Notes: generated by a model not told the origin, from the letters alone. A stretch of 64,000 bases of DNA from Oscillibacter valericigenes (GCF_021531915.1 NZ_JAFBIV010000009.1:1-64000), one strand, 5' to 3'; counted from the first letter of the stretch, positions 40,159 to 49,596 are shown. Made by a program: numbers and translations.

Positions 40159-41058
40159 TCAATTCAGCTCCAGAATGGCGTCCACGGCGCCGCTTTCGCA
40201 GTTGTACCAGAAATATCCATCGTGCAGCCCGCCGCCGCTGTCCTCAAAGGCATAGTAGATCAGCATGGAGGCACTGTCCAGCCCCCACTGCAGGAACTGG
40301 TATTCAATTTCGGGGAACCCGGTCTCGTCCACATGGCGGTCTTTCCGCAGCTCCGTGGCTTCCACGCCCATGGAGAGGTAGGCATTCAGGTTGCTCTCTG
40401 AATGCCGGTCCAGCCAGGACAGGGCCAGGTAGGTGCCATCATCATATTGGAGAGCAATGACGTATTTGGAGCTGTCCGGCGCCCACCACAGACCCCCGTA
40501 TGTGCAGTCGCCGTAGGTAATGTAGGTCTTCGCGCCGTTGCTGCCCGTGATGCGCAGGGAGGCGGCGTCTTTCAGGGAGAAGTCGGAAAAGCCGCCCAGA
40601 TCGAAGGATTTGCGGTACACCGTGACGCTGGTCTGCCCGTCGGGAGACACGCTCCTGTCCGTGACGAACAGGACGCCGCTTTTCCACAGGAGCATCCCGC
40701 AGAGCAGCCCCATCCCCAGCAGGCAGGCCGCCAGCAGGCCCAGATACCGCTTCCGGGCGGAGCGCAGCTTGTGGGCCAGCGCTCCTTTGGAGTAATCCAG
40801 CACCTGCCGGGTGTGGGCCTCCGTCTGGCCGGGCGTCTCCGGCTGGCTGCTCCGTTCCCCCTGGATCAGCTCCAGGATGGAGATGCCCAGAATATCCGCC
40901 AAAGGCTCCAGCAGGGAGATGTCCGGCGCGCACAATCCCCGCTCCCATTTGCTGACGGCCCGGTCCGTGATGTGCAGCCGCTCCGCCAGGTCCTTCTGGG
41001 TCATGTTCCGTTCCTTCCGCAGCGCCCGGATCAGGGCGCCGGTCTTTGTGGGGTCCAT
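40159..41058 (-). CDS. XRE-family helix-turn-helix protein with membrane anchor
   Basis: This 299-residue protein has an N-terminal Cro/CI helix-turn-helix (LRKERNMTQKDLAERLHITD, RAVSKWERGLCAPDI), a membrane helix at about residues 105-127 and a large extracytoplasmic domain with repeated Trp/Tyr-rich strands (TYGGLWWAPDSSKYVIALQY). It is one of three membrane-tethered DNA-binding proteins in the window. The outer domain probably senses something; no partner gene is adjacent. It is divergent from the parE-like gene. Confidence 0.83.
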   Translation of the reverse strand: MDPTKTGALIRALRKERNMTQKDLAERLHITDRAVSKWERGLCAPDISLLEPLADILGISILELIQGERSSQPETPGQTEAHTRQVLDYSKGALAHKLRSARKRYLGLLAACLLGMGLLCGMLLWKSGVLFVTDRSVSPDGQTSVTVYRKSFDLGGFSDFSLKDAASLRITGSNGAKTYITYGDCTYGGLWWAPDSSKYVIALQYDDGTYLALSWLDRHSESNLNAYLSMGVEATELRKDRHVDETGFPEIEYQFLQWGLDSASMLIYYAFEDSGGGLHDGYFWYNCESGAVDAILELN

Positions 41059-41135
41059 GGGTCATCCCTCCTTATTCTTCTAAGATAGCGGAGATTTCCG
41101 CCAAAAGCAACAAACCGCCGGTTGAGTGGCACCCC

Positions 41136-41164
41136 TTGAACCTGTGGGGTTCTTGTGATACAAT
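41136..41164 (+). promoter_or_regulatory. Promoter of the parE-like gene
   Basis: TTGAAC (41136-41141) and TACAAT (41159-41164) are 17 bases apart, 46 bases before the start. Confidence 0.7.
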
Positions 41165-41209
41165 ACCACATATTGAAAAATTGGGCGGTTTCGCCCCTTC
41201 GGAGGAACT

Positions 41210-43204
41210 ATGGCAGCAAAAAAGCAGGATTACGGCAACGAGAGTATTTCGTCCCTGAAAGGCGCGGACCGGGTCCGGAAACGGCCCGGCGTCATTTTCG
41301 GCTCCGACGGCCTGGACGGCTGCGAGCACGCGGTCTTTGAAATTCTCTCCAACTCCATCGACGAGGCCCGGGAGGGCCACGGCAAGACCATCACCGTCAC
41401 CCGGTTCCTGGACCGGTCCATCCAGGTGGAGGACATGGGCCGGGGCTGCCCGGTGGACTGGAACGAAAAGGAGCAGCGGTACAACTGGGAGCTGGTGTAC
41501 TGCGAGCTGTACGCCGGCGGCAAGTACGACAACCTGTCCGGTGACAACTACGAGTATTCTCTGGGCCTCAACGGCCTGGGCGCCTGCGCCACCCAGTACG
41601 CCTCCCGCTACATGGATGTCACCGTCTGGCGGGACGGCCAGGAGTATACGCTCCACTTTGAGCGGGGCGAGATCGTGGGGGAGCTGAACAAATCGCCCCT
41701 GCCCAGGAATCAGAGCCGCAAGACCGGCACCCGCACCCGGTGGCTGCCCGACCTGGACGTGTTCACGGACATTGCCATCCCCGCCGAGTACTTCACGGAC
41801 GTGATGAAGCGGCAGGCGGTGGTCAATGAGGGCATCACCTTCCGCTTCCGCAACGAGACCGAGCCGGGGAAGTTCGAGGAGACGGAGTTCCTGTACGAAA
41901 ACGGCATCACGGACTATGTGACGGAGCTGGCAGGCGAGGGGAGTCTCACCTCTCCCGTGTTCTGGCAGGCGGAGAAGAAGGGCCGGGACCGGGCGGACAA
42001 GCCGGAGTACAAGGTGAAGCTCAGCGTGGCCTGCTGCTTCTCCAACAAGGTCAACGTCATTGAGCACTACCACAACTCCAGCTGGCTGGAGCACGGCGGC
42101 AGCCCGGAAAAGGCCACCAAATCGGCCTTCGTCTCCGCGGTGGACAAGTACCTGCGGGACCAGAACAAGTACCAGAAGAACGAGAGCAAGATCACCTGGG
42201 CGGACATCGAGGACTGCATCGTTCTGGTCAGCAACAACTTCTCCACCCAGACCAGCTACGAGAACCAGACGAAAAAGGCCATTACCAACAAGTTCGTCCA
42301 GGAGGCCATGACGGAGTTCCTGCGGACCAACCTGGAAATTTACTTTATTGAGAACCACTTCGACGCGGAGAAGATCGCTGAGCAGGTGCTCATCAACAAG
42401 CGCAGCCGGGAGAGCGCGGAGAAGCAGCGGCTGAACATCAAGAAGAAGCTCTCCGGCAGCATCGACATCGCCAACCGGGTCCAGAAGTTCGTGGACTGCC
42501 GGTCCAAGGACCCGGAGAAGCGGGAAATTTATATCGTGGAGGGCGACTCCGCTCTGGGCAGCGTCAAGCTGAGCCGGGACGCGGAGTATCAGGGCATCAT
42601 GCCGGTTCGCGGCAAGATCCTGAACTGCCTGAAGGCGGACTACGCCCGCATCTTCAAAAGCGAGATCATCACGGACCTCATCAAGGTCCTGGGCTGCGGC
42701 GTGGAGGTCCAGAACAAGCATGTCAAGGATATGGCTTCCTTCGACCTGAGCAACCTGCGGTGGAGCAAGATCGTCATCTGCACCGATGGCGACGTGGACG
42801 GCTTCCAGATCCGGACCCTGATTTTGACCATGCTGTACCGCCTGACTCCCACCCTCATCCGGGAGGGCTACGTCTATATCGCCGAGACACCCCTGTTTGA
42901 GATCAACTGCGGTGACAAGACCTGGTTCGCCTATTCCGACAAGGAAAAGAACGACATCGTCAAGGGGCTGGAGGGGAAGAAATACAAGATCGACCGCTCC
43001 AAGGGCCTGGGCGAGAACGACCCGGACATGATGTGGCTCACCACCATGAACCCGGAGACCCGCCGCCTCATCCGGGTCATGCCGGAGGACGTGGAGCGGA
43101 CGGCCCAGGTCTTCGACCTGCTGCTGGGGGACAACCTGCAGGGGAGAAAGGACCATATTGCCGAAAACGGGTATAAGTATCTTGAAATGGCAGATATTTC
43201 GTAA
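41210..43204 (+). CDS. Type IIA topoisomerase subunit B (ParE/GyrB-like, divergent)
   Basis: This 664-residue ATPase subunit has the GHKL motifs ILSNSIDEAREG and VEDMGRGCPVD, the GLNGLGACATQYAS loop, the transducer domain, and the TOPRIM domain with EGDSALGSVK and CTDGDVDGFQIR. The EGDSA motif is followed by LGSVK where gyrase has GGSAK, as in the clostridial ParE-type second enzyme. With the ParC-like subunit encoded at 47353 it should unlink replicated chromosomes. It is 4.1 kb away from that partner instead of adjacent. Confidence 0.9.
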   Translation: MAAKKQDYGNESISSLKGADRVRKRPGVIFGSDGLDGCEHAVFEILSNSIDEAREGHGKTITVTRFLDRSIQVEDMGRGCPVDWNEKEQRYNWELVYCELYAGGKYDNLSGDNYEYSLGLNGLGACATQYASRYMDVTVWRDGQEYTLHFERGEIVGELNKSPLPRNQSRKTGTRTRWLPDLDVFTDIAIPAEYFTDVMKRQAVVNEGITFRFRNETEPGKFEETEFLYENGITDYVTELAGEGSLTSPVFWQAEKKGRDRADKPEYKVKLSVACCFSNKVNVIEHYHNSSWLEHGGSPEKATKSAFVSAVDKYLRDQNKYQKNESKITWADIEDCIVLVSNNFSTQTSYENQTKKAITNKFVQEAMTEFLRTNLEIYFIENHFDAEKIAEQVLINKRSRESAEKQRLNIKKKLSGSIDIANRVQKFVDCRSKDPEKREIYIVEGDSALGSVKLSRDAEYQGIMPVRGKILNCLKADYARIFKSEIITDLIKVLGCGVEVQNKHVKDMASFDLSNLRWSKIVICTDGDVDGFQIRTLILTMLYRLTPTLIREGYVYIAETPLFEINCGDKTWFAYSDKEKNDIVKGLEGKKYKIDRSKGLGENDPDMMWLTTMNPETRRLIRVMPEDVERTAQVFDLLLGDNLQGRKDHIAENGYKYLEMADIS

Positions 43205-43225
43205 AGACAGAGAGAGGAACAGGTC

Positions 43226-43999
43226 ATGGAAAAACGGTATGTGTCTCCGGCGGAGGTCTGCGGGAATTTTCTGGCCGTGGGGGAGCGGAAGGCCGCTCTG
43301 CCGCTGGATAAAATGCTGGTGATGGCGGTCCTGGCAGGGGCCTTCATCGCTTTGGCGGGGGTGGCCTCCACCTGGGGCTCCATGCTGGTGGAAAACCTGT
43401 CCCTGCGGCGGCTCATCGCCGGGTGCGTGTTCCCGGCGGGCCTTGCTATGGTGGTGCTGACGGGCACAGAACTGTTCACCGGCAACTGCCTCATGTCCAT
43501 CGCTCTGCTGGACCGGCGCATCACAGTGCCCGCCATGCTGCGGAACTGGTGCGTGGTGTATGTGGGCAATTTCATCGGCGCGGCGGCGGTGGCCGCCATG
43601 GCGGTGTGGGGCGGTGTGTTCGCCGGGAAAGAGGAGTTCCTGGTAAACGCCGCCATGGGCAAGATCATGCCCGTGGAGCAGGCCATTTTCCGAGGCATTC
43701 TGTGCAACATCCTGGTGTGCCTGGGGGTGCTGATGGCCGCCGCGGCCACAGATGCCGGCGGCAAGGTGGTGTCCCTCTTTTTCCCGGTGGCGGCCTTCGT
43801 CATGGCGGGCTATGAGCACAGCGTGGCCAACATGTACTACCTGACGGCGGGCGTCCTGGCGGGAGCGGACCTCTCCGCTGCGGATATCTTTATCCGGAAC
43901 CTGCTGCCGGTGACCATTGGCAACATCATCGGCGGCGCCGTCATCCTGGGCGGCGGGTACTGGTACATGTACCGCAAGGGCGCCGAAAGGGCCAACTGA
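43226..43999 (+). CDS. Formate/nitrite transporter family protein
   Basis: This 257-residue protein has six membrane helices and the FNT signatures AGAFIALAG and LTGTELFTGNCLM, with GYEHSVANMYYL near the end. The family forms pentameric channels for formate, nitrite or hydrosulfide. In this pyruvate-fermenting cell formate is plausible; hydrosulfide is an alternative. It lies 21 bases behind the parE-like gene and probably shares its transcript. Confidence 0.9.
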   Translation: MEKRYVSPAEVCGNFLAVGERKAALPLDKMLVMAVLAGAFIALAGVASTWGSMLVENLSLRRLIAGCVFPAGLAMVVLTGTELFTGNCLMSIALLDRRITVPAMLRNWCVVYVGNFIGAAAVAAMAVWGGVFAGKEEFLVNAAMGKIMPVEQAIFRGILCNILVCLGVLMAAAATDAGGKVVSLFFPVAAFVMAGYEHSVANMYYLTAGVLAGADLSAADIFIRNLLPVTIGNIIGGAVILGGGYWYMYRKGAERAN

Positions 44000-44015
44000 A
44001 CCGCATCCATACAGT

Positions 44016-44047
44016 AAAACGCACCGGAATCGTTCCGGTGCGTTTTT
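44016..44047. terminator. Bidirectional terminator
   Basis: Fourteen-base perfect arms (44016-44029 and 44033-44046) with a three-base loop lie between convergent genes. Confidence 0.88.
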
Positions 44048-44062
44048 GTAATTTGGCTTGTT

Positions 44063-45043
44063 TCAATCCGCGATGACCTCGGCCATCTCCCGGGCGGAGA
44101 TGCGGTAGACCGCGCCGTCGATGCCGTGGGCTTGCAGGGCATCCAGCACGGCGGAGCGCTCATAGCGGCAGCCCACCAGGGCGGCGCAGATGGTCTCTGC
44201 GTCCAGGGTGGAGAAGAAGTCGCCGTAGACGGCGGCGCTTTGGATGACGCCCTTCTGCACGTCGATCTTGAACTGCATTTTGCCGCCGGCCAGCCGGCCG
44301 GTGCGCTCAATGTTGAACTTGGGGTCGGCACCGTAGATGCGCTCCCAGTTGTTGAATTTCTCCGCAGCGATCTCCCGGATGCACTGGTCGTCATCCGGGG
44401 TGATAGTATAGACGGCGTCGCTGCCGCCCATGATGTGCCGGACCATGCATTCCTTGAAGGTCTCCGCGTCCATGGGGGCGGGCAGGTGCTCGGCGATGTT
44501 GGTGACCCGGTCCCGGACGGACTTGATGCTCTTGGAGAGAATTTTATAGCTGTCCACGGTGGTGGACTCCACCATCTGGCGGGTGTCCGTGTCGAACAGC
44601 AGGGAGCCGTGGTGGACGATGCAGTCCCCCAGCCGGTACTGGGCGTTGCCGGAGAATTTCTTGCCCCCGATGGTCAGGTCGTTGCGGCCGTTGAACTCCG
44701 CGCGGACCCCCAGCTCCGCCAGGGCGCCGATGACCGGGGCGATGTACTGCTGGAACTCGATCTCCCCGGCCTCCTTGTGCTGGATGAAGGAGAACTGCCA
44801 GCCGCCCAGGTCCGTGTAGATGGTGCCGCCGCCGCTCATGCGCCGGACGATGTGGATGCCGTGTTCATCGGCGTAGGGCTTGTTGATCTCCTCCAGCACG
44901 TTCTGGTACTTGCCCACCATCAGGGTCGGGGTGGTCCGCCAGAAGAGAAACACGGTGTCCGGCAGCCGCTTTTCCAGGGTGAAGTAGGTCTCCACGCCGA
45001 AGTTGTAGTAAACGTCGGAGGAGCCGGTCTCAATATAGATCAT
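44063..45043 (-). CDS. lplA: Lipoate-protein ligase
   Basis: This 326-residue enzyme attaches lipoate to lipoyl domains. It has RRMSGGGTIYTDLG, GRNDLTIGGKKFSGNAQYRL and HHGSLLFDTD, all typical of LplA, and a C-terminal accessory domain (about residues 245-326) needed for lipoate activation. It overlaps lipA by 14 bases and is the last gene of the leftward lipoate cluster. It shares the same motif set with the second ligase at 46201, from which it has diverged strongly. Confidence 0.92.
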   Translation of the reverse strand: MIYIETGSSDVYYNFGVETYFTLEKRLPDTVFLFWRTTPTLMVGKYQNVLEEINKPYADEHGIHIVRRMSGGGTIYTDLGGWQFSFIQHKEAGEIEFQQYIAPVIGALAELGVRAEFNGRNDLTIGGKKFSGNAQYRLGDCIVHHGSLLFDTDTRQMVESTTVDSYKILSKSIKSVRDRVTNIAEHLPAPMDAETFKECMVRHIMGGSDAVYTITPDDDQCIREIAAEKFNNWERIYGADPKFNIERTGRLAGGKMQFKIDVQKGVIQSAAVYGDFFSTLDAETICAALVGCRYERSAVLDALQAHGIDGAVYRISAREMAEVIAD

Positions 45044-45890
45044 GGACGTCCTCCAGAACCTCCCACGCCTTGTAGGAGCTGCGGGCCAGGGGTGCGGAGG
45101 CCACATGGCGGAAGCCCTTGGCCAGGGCCATTTCCTTGTAGCGGGCGAAATCCTCCGGCGTGGCGTACCGGGCCAGGGGATAGTGCTGGGGAGAGGGCTG
45201 CAGGTACTGGCCGATGGTCAGAATGTCGCAGCCGGTGTCCAGAATGTCGTCCATCAGGGCGCTGATCTGATCCTCTGTCTCGCCAAGGCCCACCATGAAG
45301 CCGGTTTTGGTCAGCAGGGTGGGGTCCTTCTGCTTGCAGTAGCGCAGCACATCCAGGGACCGCTGGTACCGGGCCTGGGGCCGCACGGCGGACTGGAGCT
45401 CCTTGACGGTTTCCACGTTGTGGTTCAGCACCTCCGGGTGGGCGGCGATGACGATGTCCAGGGCGTCGGTGTTGCCCTTCATGTCGGAGATCAGGGTCTC
45501 CACGGTGGTGCCGGGGCAGACTTCCCGGATGGCCTGAACGCACTTGGCGAATTGCTCCGCGCCGCCGTCAGGCAGGTCGTCCCGGGTGGAGCAGGTCAAA
45601 ACGACATGGCGCAGGCCCAGCTTTTTGGCGGCTTTTGCCACATTCATGGGCTCCTCCGGGTCCGGGGGCAGGGGATGGCCGGTGGTGACGTTGCAGAACC
45701 GGCAGTTCCGGGTGCAGATGCTGCCTAAAATCATAAAGGTGGAGGTGTGCTTGCGGTAGCACTCCCCCAGGTTGGGGCAGTTGGCCTCCTTACAGACGGT
45801 GTTCAGCTTCAGGTCCCGCATCATCTCCGCCACCTCGTTGACGGCGTCCTGATTGTACCGGACCTTCAGCCATTCAGGCTTCTTTTCCAT
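45030..45890 (-). CDS. lipA: Lipoyl synthase
   Basis: LipA inserts two sulfur atoms into protein-bound octanoate. This 286-residue radical SAM enzyme has both cluster motifs: the auxiliary set CKEANCPNLGEC (from residue 33) and the radical SAM set CTRNCRFC. Length is normal. It lies nine bases behind the stand-alone lipoyl domain gene and overlaps lplA. No lipB is in the window; the ligases would supply the octanoyl or lipoyl group. Confidence 0.95.
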   Translation of the reverse strand: MEKKPEWLKVRYNQDAVNEVAEMMRDLKLNTVCKEANCPNLGECYRKHTSTFMILGSICTRNCRFCNVTTGHPLPPDPEEPMNVAKAAKKLGLRHVVLTCSTRDDLPDGGAEQFAKCVQAIREVCPGTTVETLISDMKGNTDALDIVIAAHPEVLNHNVETVKELQSAVRPQARYQRSLDVLRYCKQKDPTLLTKTGFMVGLGETEDQISALMDDILDTGCDILTIGQYLQPSPQHYPLARYATPEDFARYKEMALAKGFRHVASAPLARSSYKAWEVLEDVHDLY

Positions 45891-45899
45891 GGGGCTGCC

Positions 45900-46139
45900 T
45901 CACTTGGTCTCCAGAATGGCCACCGGGGTCTCCACGTTCACCGTGTCGCCCTCCTCGAAGAGCTGCTTTTTCAGCACGCCGCTCTCCGTGGCCTCGATCT
46001 GGTTGACCACCTTGTCGGTCTCGATCTCAAACAGGGGCTCGCCGGCGGTGACGGTGTCGCCCTCCTCCTTCAGCCAGGCGCACAGGACGCCGTTTTCCAT
46101 CTCGGGACGCAGCTTGGGCATGGTCAGTTCTTTTTCCAT
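45900..46139 (-). CDS. Stand-alone lipoyl (biotinyl-type) domain protein
   Basis: This 79-residue protein is a bare lipoyl domain: MPKLRPEMENGVLCAWLKEE, the modification site ETDKVVNQIEA with the lysine in DKV, then GDTVNVETPVAILE. It lacks the catalytic domain of E2 enzymes and is shorter than GcvH. It sits between two ligases and lipA, so it is probably their substrate. A free-standing carrier of this kind would need outside partner enzymes, which are not encoded here. Confidence 0.88.
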   Translation of the reverse strand: MEKELTMPKLRPEMENGVLCAWLKEEGDTVTAGEPLFEIETDKVVNQIEATESGVLKKQLFEEGDTVNVETPVAILETK

Positions 46140-46200
46140 TGGTGATTCATCCCTTCTCCGCGTTTGACGCGGGTATCTGTATCAGGAAAGCCGCTGTGGT

Positions 46201-47148
46201 TTACAGCAGCCAGTCCATCAGTTCTTCCGCCTGGTCTCCCACAAGGACTCGGCAGATTTTGTCAAAGCCCTCCGGGTCCAGCCGGGAGCCGTTCAGCAGT
46301 CGGGCGGCCTGGGCGCCGTCCAGGGCTGCGCAGTCGATTTCAGCGTTGGACACGATGCCGCGCTTGGCCTGATAGGCCACCCGGATGGGCACCCCGGCAA
46401 AGCTGCCGGATTTTTCGTATGTAAAGGCCGGGGTCTTGCCCCAGGTCCACTCCCAGGAGCGGTACTTCTCGTCCCGCAGGCGGCAGACCGCCGCCACCTG
46501 TTCCGGCGTCAGGGTCAGCCGGGGGCAGCCGGGAGGCACCATCCGGTCCAGCAGCCGGGTCCCGAATTCCTCCAGGGTCATGGGGGCGGACAGGTGGTCG
46601 GCGATGTTGGTCACGGGGCAGATGGCCGAGACCGTTCCCTTGGACTGGAAGCAGTCGTTTTTGTGGTGGGTGGTGATCCGGTCCAGCACCGCCAGGTCCG
46701 ACTGGAACAGCAGGGTCCCGTGGTGCAGGAGCCGCCCCCCGGCGGCCCGCTGGGCGCTGCCGGAGATCTTCTGCTCCCCGATGGCGATGTCGCAGGTCCG
46801 GTTCTTCCGGGCGGGAACGCCGATATCGTTCAGGGCCCCGATGACGGGCCCGAGACAGCGGTCGTAGTCCACCAGACCGTCCTGGCGGGTGATGTAGGTA
46901 TAATTCACATTGCCCAGGTCGTGGTACACCGTGCCGCCGCCGCTCATGCGGCGGACGACGGGGATGCCCAGCCGCCGCAGGGTCTCCACATGGACCTCCC
47001 GGCAGATGTTCTGATAGCTGCCCACGATGACGGCGGGGCTGTTCTGCCACAGGAGGAACACATCATCCTCCCGGAAGGTCTCAAAGACGAATTCCTCGAA
47101 GGCCTGGTTGTAAAAGGGGTCGTGGGAGAGATTTCGTACCGTCAGCAT
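46201..47148 (-). CDS. Lipoate-protein ligase, second paralogue
   Basis: This 315-residue protein has RRMSGGGTVYHDLGNVNY, DIAIGEQKISGSAQR and HHGTLLFQSDL, followed by an accessory domain. The first 25 residues (LTVRNLSHDPFYNQAFEEF) are typical of the family. GGAGATGG lies before the ATG at 47148. Having two ligases next to one lipoyl domain may reflect different donors (free lipoate against octanoate) or different carriers; the sequence does not tell which. Confidence 0.9.
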   Translation of the reverse strand: MLTVRNLSHDPFYNQAFEEFVFETFREDDVFLLWQNSPAVIVGSYQNICREVHVETLRRLGIPVVRRMSGGGTVYHDLGNVNYTYITRQDGLVDYDRCLGPVIGALNDIGVPARKNRTCDIAIGEQKISGSAQRAAGGRLLHHGTLLFQSDLAVLDRITTHHKNDCFQSKGTVSAICPVTNIADHLSAPMTLEEFGTRLLDRMVPPGCPRLTLTPEQVAAVCRLRDEKYRSWEWTWGKTPAFTYEKSGSFAGVPIRVAYQAKRGIVSNAEIDCAALDGAQAARLLNGSRLDPEGFDKICRVLVGDQAEELMDWLL

Positions 47149-47249
47149 ATCCGCCCCATCTCCTTTCCCCAGTAGGTCAGTCTGAAATGAATTATAGTTA
47201 TTTGTGAAAAGATTGTCAATAGAAGAAATGCTTTGGTGACCGGCTTCGG

Positions 47250-47278
47250 TTGCCTTTTCCAGAGAAAAATGGTATGAT
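47250..47278 (+). promoter_or_regulatory. Promoter of the parC-like gene
   Basis: TTGCCT (47250-47255) and TATGAT (47273-47278) are 17 bases apart. Confidence 0.65.
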
Positions 47279-47352
47279 ACCTTTATGAAATTGTGCAATG
47301 GAAAACGGGCGGCCCCGGCAGCGTATTCCGGCCGCCGCTTTTGAGGTATGGT

Positions 47353-49596
47353 ATGAAGAAAAACGAGAAAACGCAGGCGAAAAAGGCCGCTGTCCCCGCC
47401 AACGTGCTGGGACTCCACGCGGCGGTGGTGGAGCAGCCCATCACCGACACCCTGGAGACCAACTACATGCCCTACGCCATGAGCGTCATCGTCTCCCGGG
47501 CCATCCCGGAGATCGACGGCTTCAAGCCCTCTCACCGGAAGCTCCTGTACACCATGTACAAGATGGGCCTCATGACCGGCGCCCGGACGAAATCCGCCAA
47601 CATCGTGGGCCAGACCATGCGATTGAACCCCCACGGCGACGCCGCCATTTACGACACCATGGTGCGCCTGTCCCGTGGCTACGGCGCATTGCTGACACCT
47701 TTCGTGGACTCCAAGGGCAACTTCGGCAAAAGCTACTCCCGGGATATGTCCTGCGCCGCTCCCCGGTACACCGAGGCCAAGCTGACCCCCATCTGCGCGG
47801 AGCTGTTCCGGGACATCGACAGCGACACCGTGGACTTTGTGGACAACTACGACAACACCATGAAGGAGCCGGCCCTGCTGCCCACCACCTTCCCCAACAT
47901 CCTGGTGTCCGCCAACAGCGGCATCGCCGTGGGCATGGCCTCCCAGTTCTGCGGCTTCAACCTGAAAGAGGTCTGCGATACCACGGTGGCCTACCTGAAA
48001 AATCCGGACTGCGACCTGACCGAGACCCTGCTGGCCCCGGATTTCCCCACCGGCGGCGAGCTGATCTGCGACCCCAATGCCCTGCGTGAAATTTACGAGA
48101 CCGGCCGGGGCAGTGTAAAAGTCCGGGCCAAGTACCGCTATGTGAAGGCGGAAAATCTCATTGAAATTTATGAAATTCCCTACTCCACCACCGTGGAGGC
48201 CATTCTGGACAAGGTGGCGGAGCTGATCAAGGCGGGCAAGGCCAAGGAGATCGCCGACATGCGGGACGAGACGGACCTCTCCGGCCTGAAGCTGACCATC
48301 GACCTGAAGCGTGGCGTGGACCCCGACAAGCTGATGGCCAAGCTCTTCAAATCCACCACCCTGGAGGACTCCTTCGCCTGCAACTTCAACGTGCTCATCG
48401 CCGGCAGCCCCCAGGTGCTGGGCGTCCGGCAGATTTTGGAGGAGTGGACCGCCTGGCGCACGGAATCCGTCCGCCGCCGCATTTACTTCGTGCTGAAAAA
48501 GAAGCGGGACAAGCTGCACCTGCTCAAGGGCCTGAAGCGCATCCTGCTGGACATTGACAAGGCCATCAAGATCATCCGGGAGACGGAGGAGGAGGCCGAG
48601 GTCATCCCCAACCTGATGATCGGCTTCGGCATCGACCAGGTCCAGGCGGAGTTTGTGGCGGAGATCAAGCTGCGCAACATCAACAAGGAGTATATCCTCA
48701 AGCGCACCCGGGAGACCGACGCCCTGCGGGACGAGATCGACGACCTGGAGGACACCCTGTCGAACCCCAAGCGGGTGAAGAAGATCATCGTGGAAGAGCT
48801 GAACGAGGCCGCCAAAAAGTATGGCGAGCCCCGCCGGACCTCCATCGTCTACGGCCATGAGATCGAAGTTTATGCGGAAGAGGAATCTGTGGAGGAATAC
48901 CCGGTGAACATCTTCCTGTCCCGGGAGGGCTATTTCAAGAAGATCACGCCCCTGTCTCTCCGCATGAGCGGCGAACAGAAGTACAAGGAGGGGGACGGCC
49001 TGCGCCAGTCCTTCGAGACCACCTCCAATGCCGAGATCATGTTCTTCACCGACAAGTGTCAGGTGTACAAGACCCGCCTTTCCGAGTTCGACGACACCAA
49101 GGCCAGCGTCCTTGGCGACTACCTGCCCGCCAAGCTGGGCATGGACCCGGGAGAGACGCCGGTCTACGCCGTGCTGCCGGGACCGGATTACGCCGGGGCC
49201 CTGCTGTTCTTCTTCGAAAACGGCAAGGCGGCCCGGGTGGACCTGACGGCCTACAAGACCACTTCCAACCGCCGCAAGCTCACCGGCGCCTATTCCGACA
49301 AGTCGCCCCTGGCGGCCATCCGCCGCATCGATCAGGACTGCGAGCTGGCGGTGTACTCCAATGAGCCCCGCTGCCTGATCTTCCACACCGCCCTGCTGGC
49401 TCCCAAGACCACCCGCACCACCCAGGGCGTGGCGGTGATGCACATGAAGCCTAAGTACCATCTGGAGGCGGTGAAGCCCCTGGAGGAGACCTCCATCGCA
49501 AACCAGAGCCGCTACCGGGTCCGGGCGGTCCCTGCCGCCGGCGCCCTGCTGCGGCAGGAGGACTCCGAGGAGCAGCAGCTGGGCCTGCTGGACTGA
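47353..49596 (+). CDS. Type IIA topoisomerase subunit A (ParC/GyrA-like)
   Basis: This 747-residue subunit breaks and rejoins DNA. It has YAMSVIVSRAIPEIDGFKPS, the winged-helix region with NIVGQTMRLNPHGDAAIYD, the catalytic Tyr in AAPRYTEAKL, the long coiled-coil arm and a C-terminal part with fewer beta-propeller repeats than GyrA. TTGAGG precedes the ATG. It pairs with the ParE-like subunit at 41210; the formate channel and lipoate genes lie between them. Confidence 0.9.
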   Translation: MKKNEKTQAKKAAVPANVLGLHAAVVEQPITDTLETNYMPYAMSVIVSRAIPEIDGFKPSHRKLLYTMYKMGLMTGARTKSANIVGQTMRLNPHGDAAIYDTMVRLSRGYGALLTPFVDSKGNFGKSYSRDMSCAAPRYTEAKLTPICAELFRDIDSDTVDFVDNYDNTMKEPALLPTTFPNILVSANSGIAVGMASQFCGFNLKEVCDTTVAYLKNPDCDLTETLLAPDFPTGGELICDPNALREIYETGRGSVKVRAKYRYVKAENLIEIYEIPYSTTVEAILDKVAELIKAGKAKEIADMRDETDLSGLKLTIDLKRGVDPDKLMAKLFKSTTLEDSFACNFNVLIAGSPQVLGVRQILEEWTAWRTESVRRRIYFVLKKKRDKLHLLKGLKRILLDIDKAIKIIRETEEEAEVIPNLMIGFGIDQVQAEFVAEIKLRNINKEYILKRTRETDALRDEIDDLEDTLSNPKRVKKIIVEELNEAAKKYGEPRRTSIVYGHEIEVYAEEESVEEYPVNIFLSREGYFKKITPLSLRMSGEQKYKEGDGLRQSFETTSNAEIMFFTDKCQVYKTRLSEFDDTKASVLGDYLPAKLGMDPGETPVYAVLPGPDYAGALLFFFENGKAARVDLTAYKTTSNRRKLTGAYSDKSPLAAIRRIDQDCELAVYSNEPRCLIFHTALLAPKTTRTTQGVAVMHMKPKYHLEAVKPLEETSIANQSRYRVRAVPAAGALLRQEDSEEQQLGLLD

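Noticed and set aside
41072-43819. 915-codon minus-strand frame opposite the parE-like gene
   Set aside because: It is a shadow of the topoisomerase subunit, His/Val/Leu-rich without motifs.
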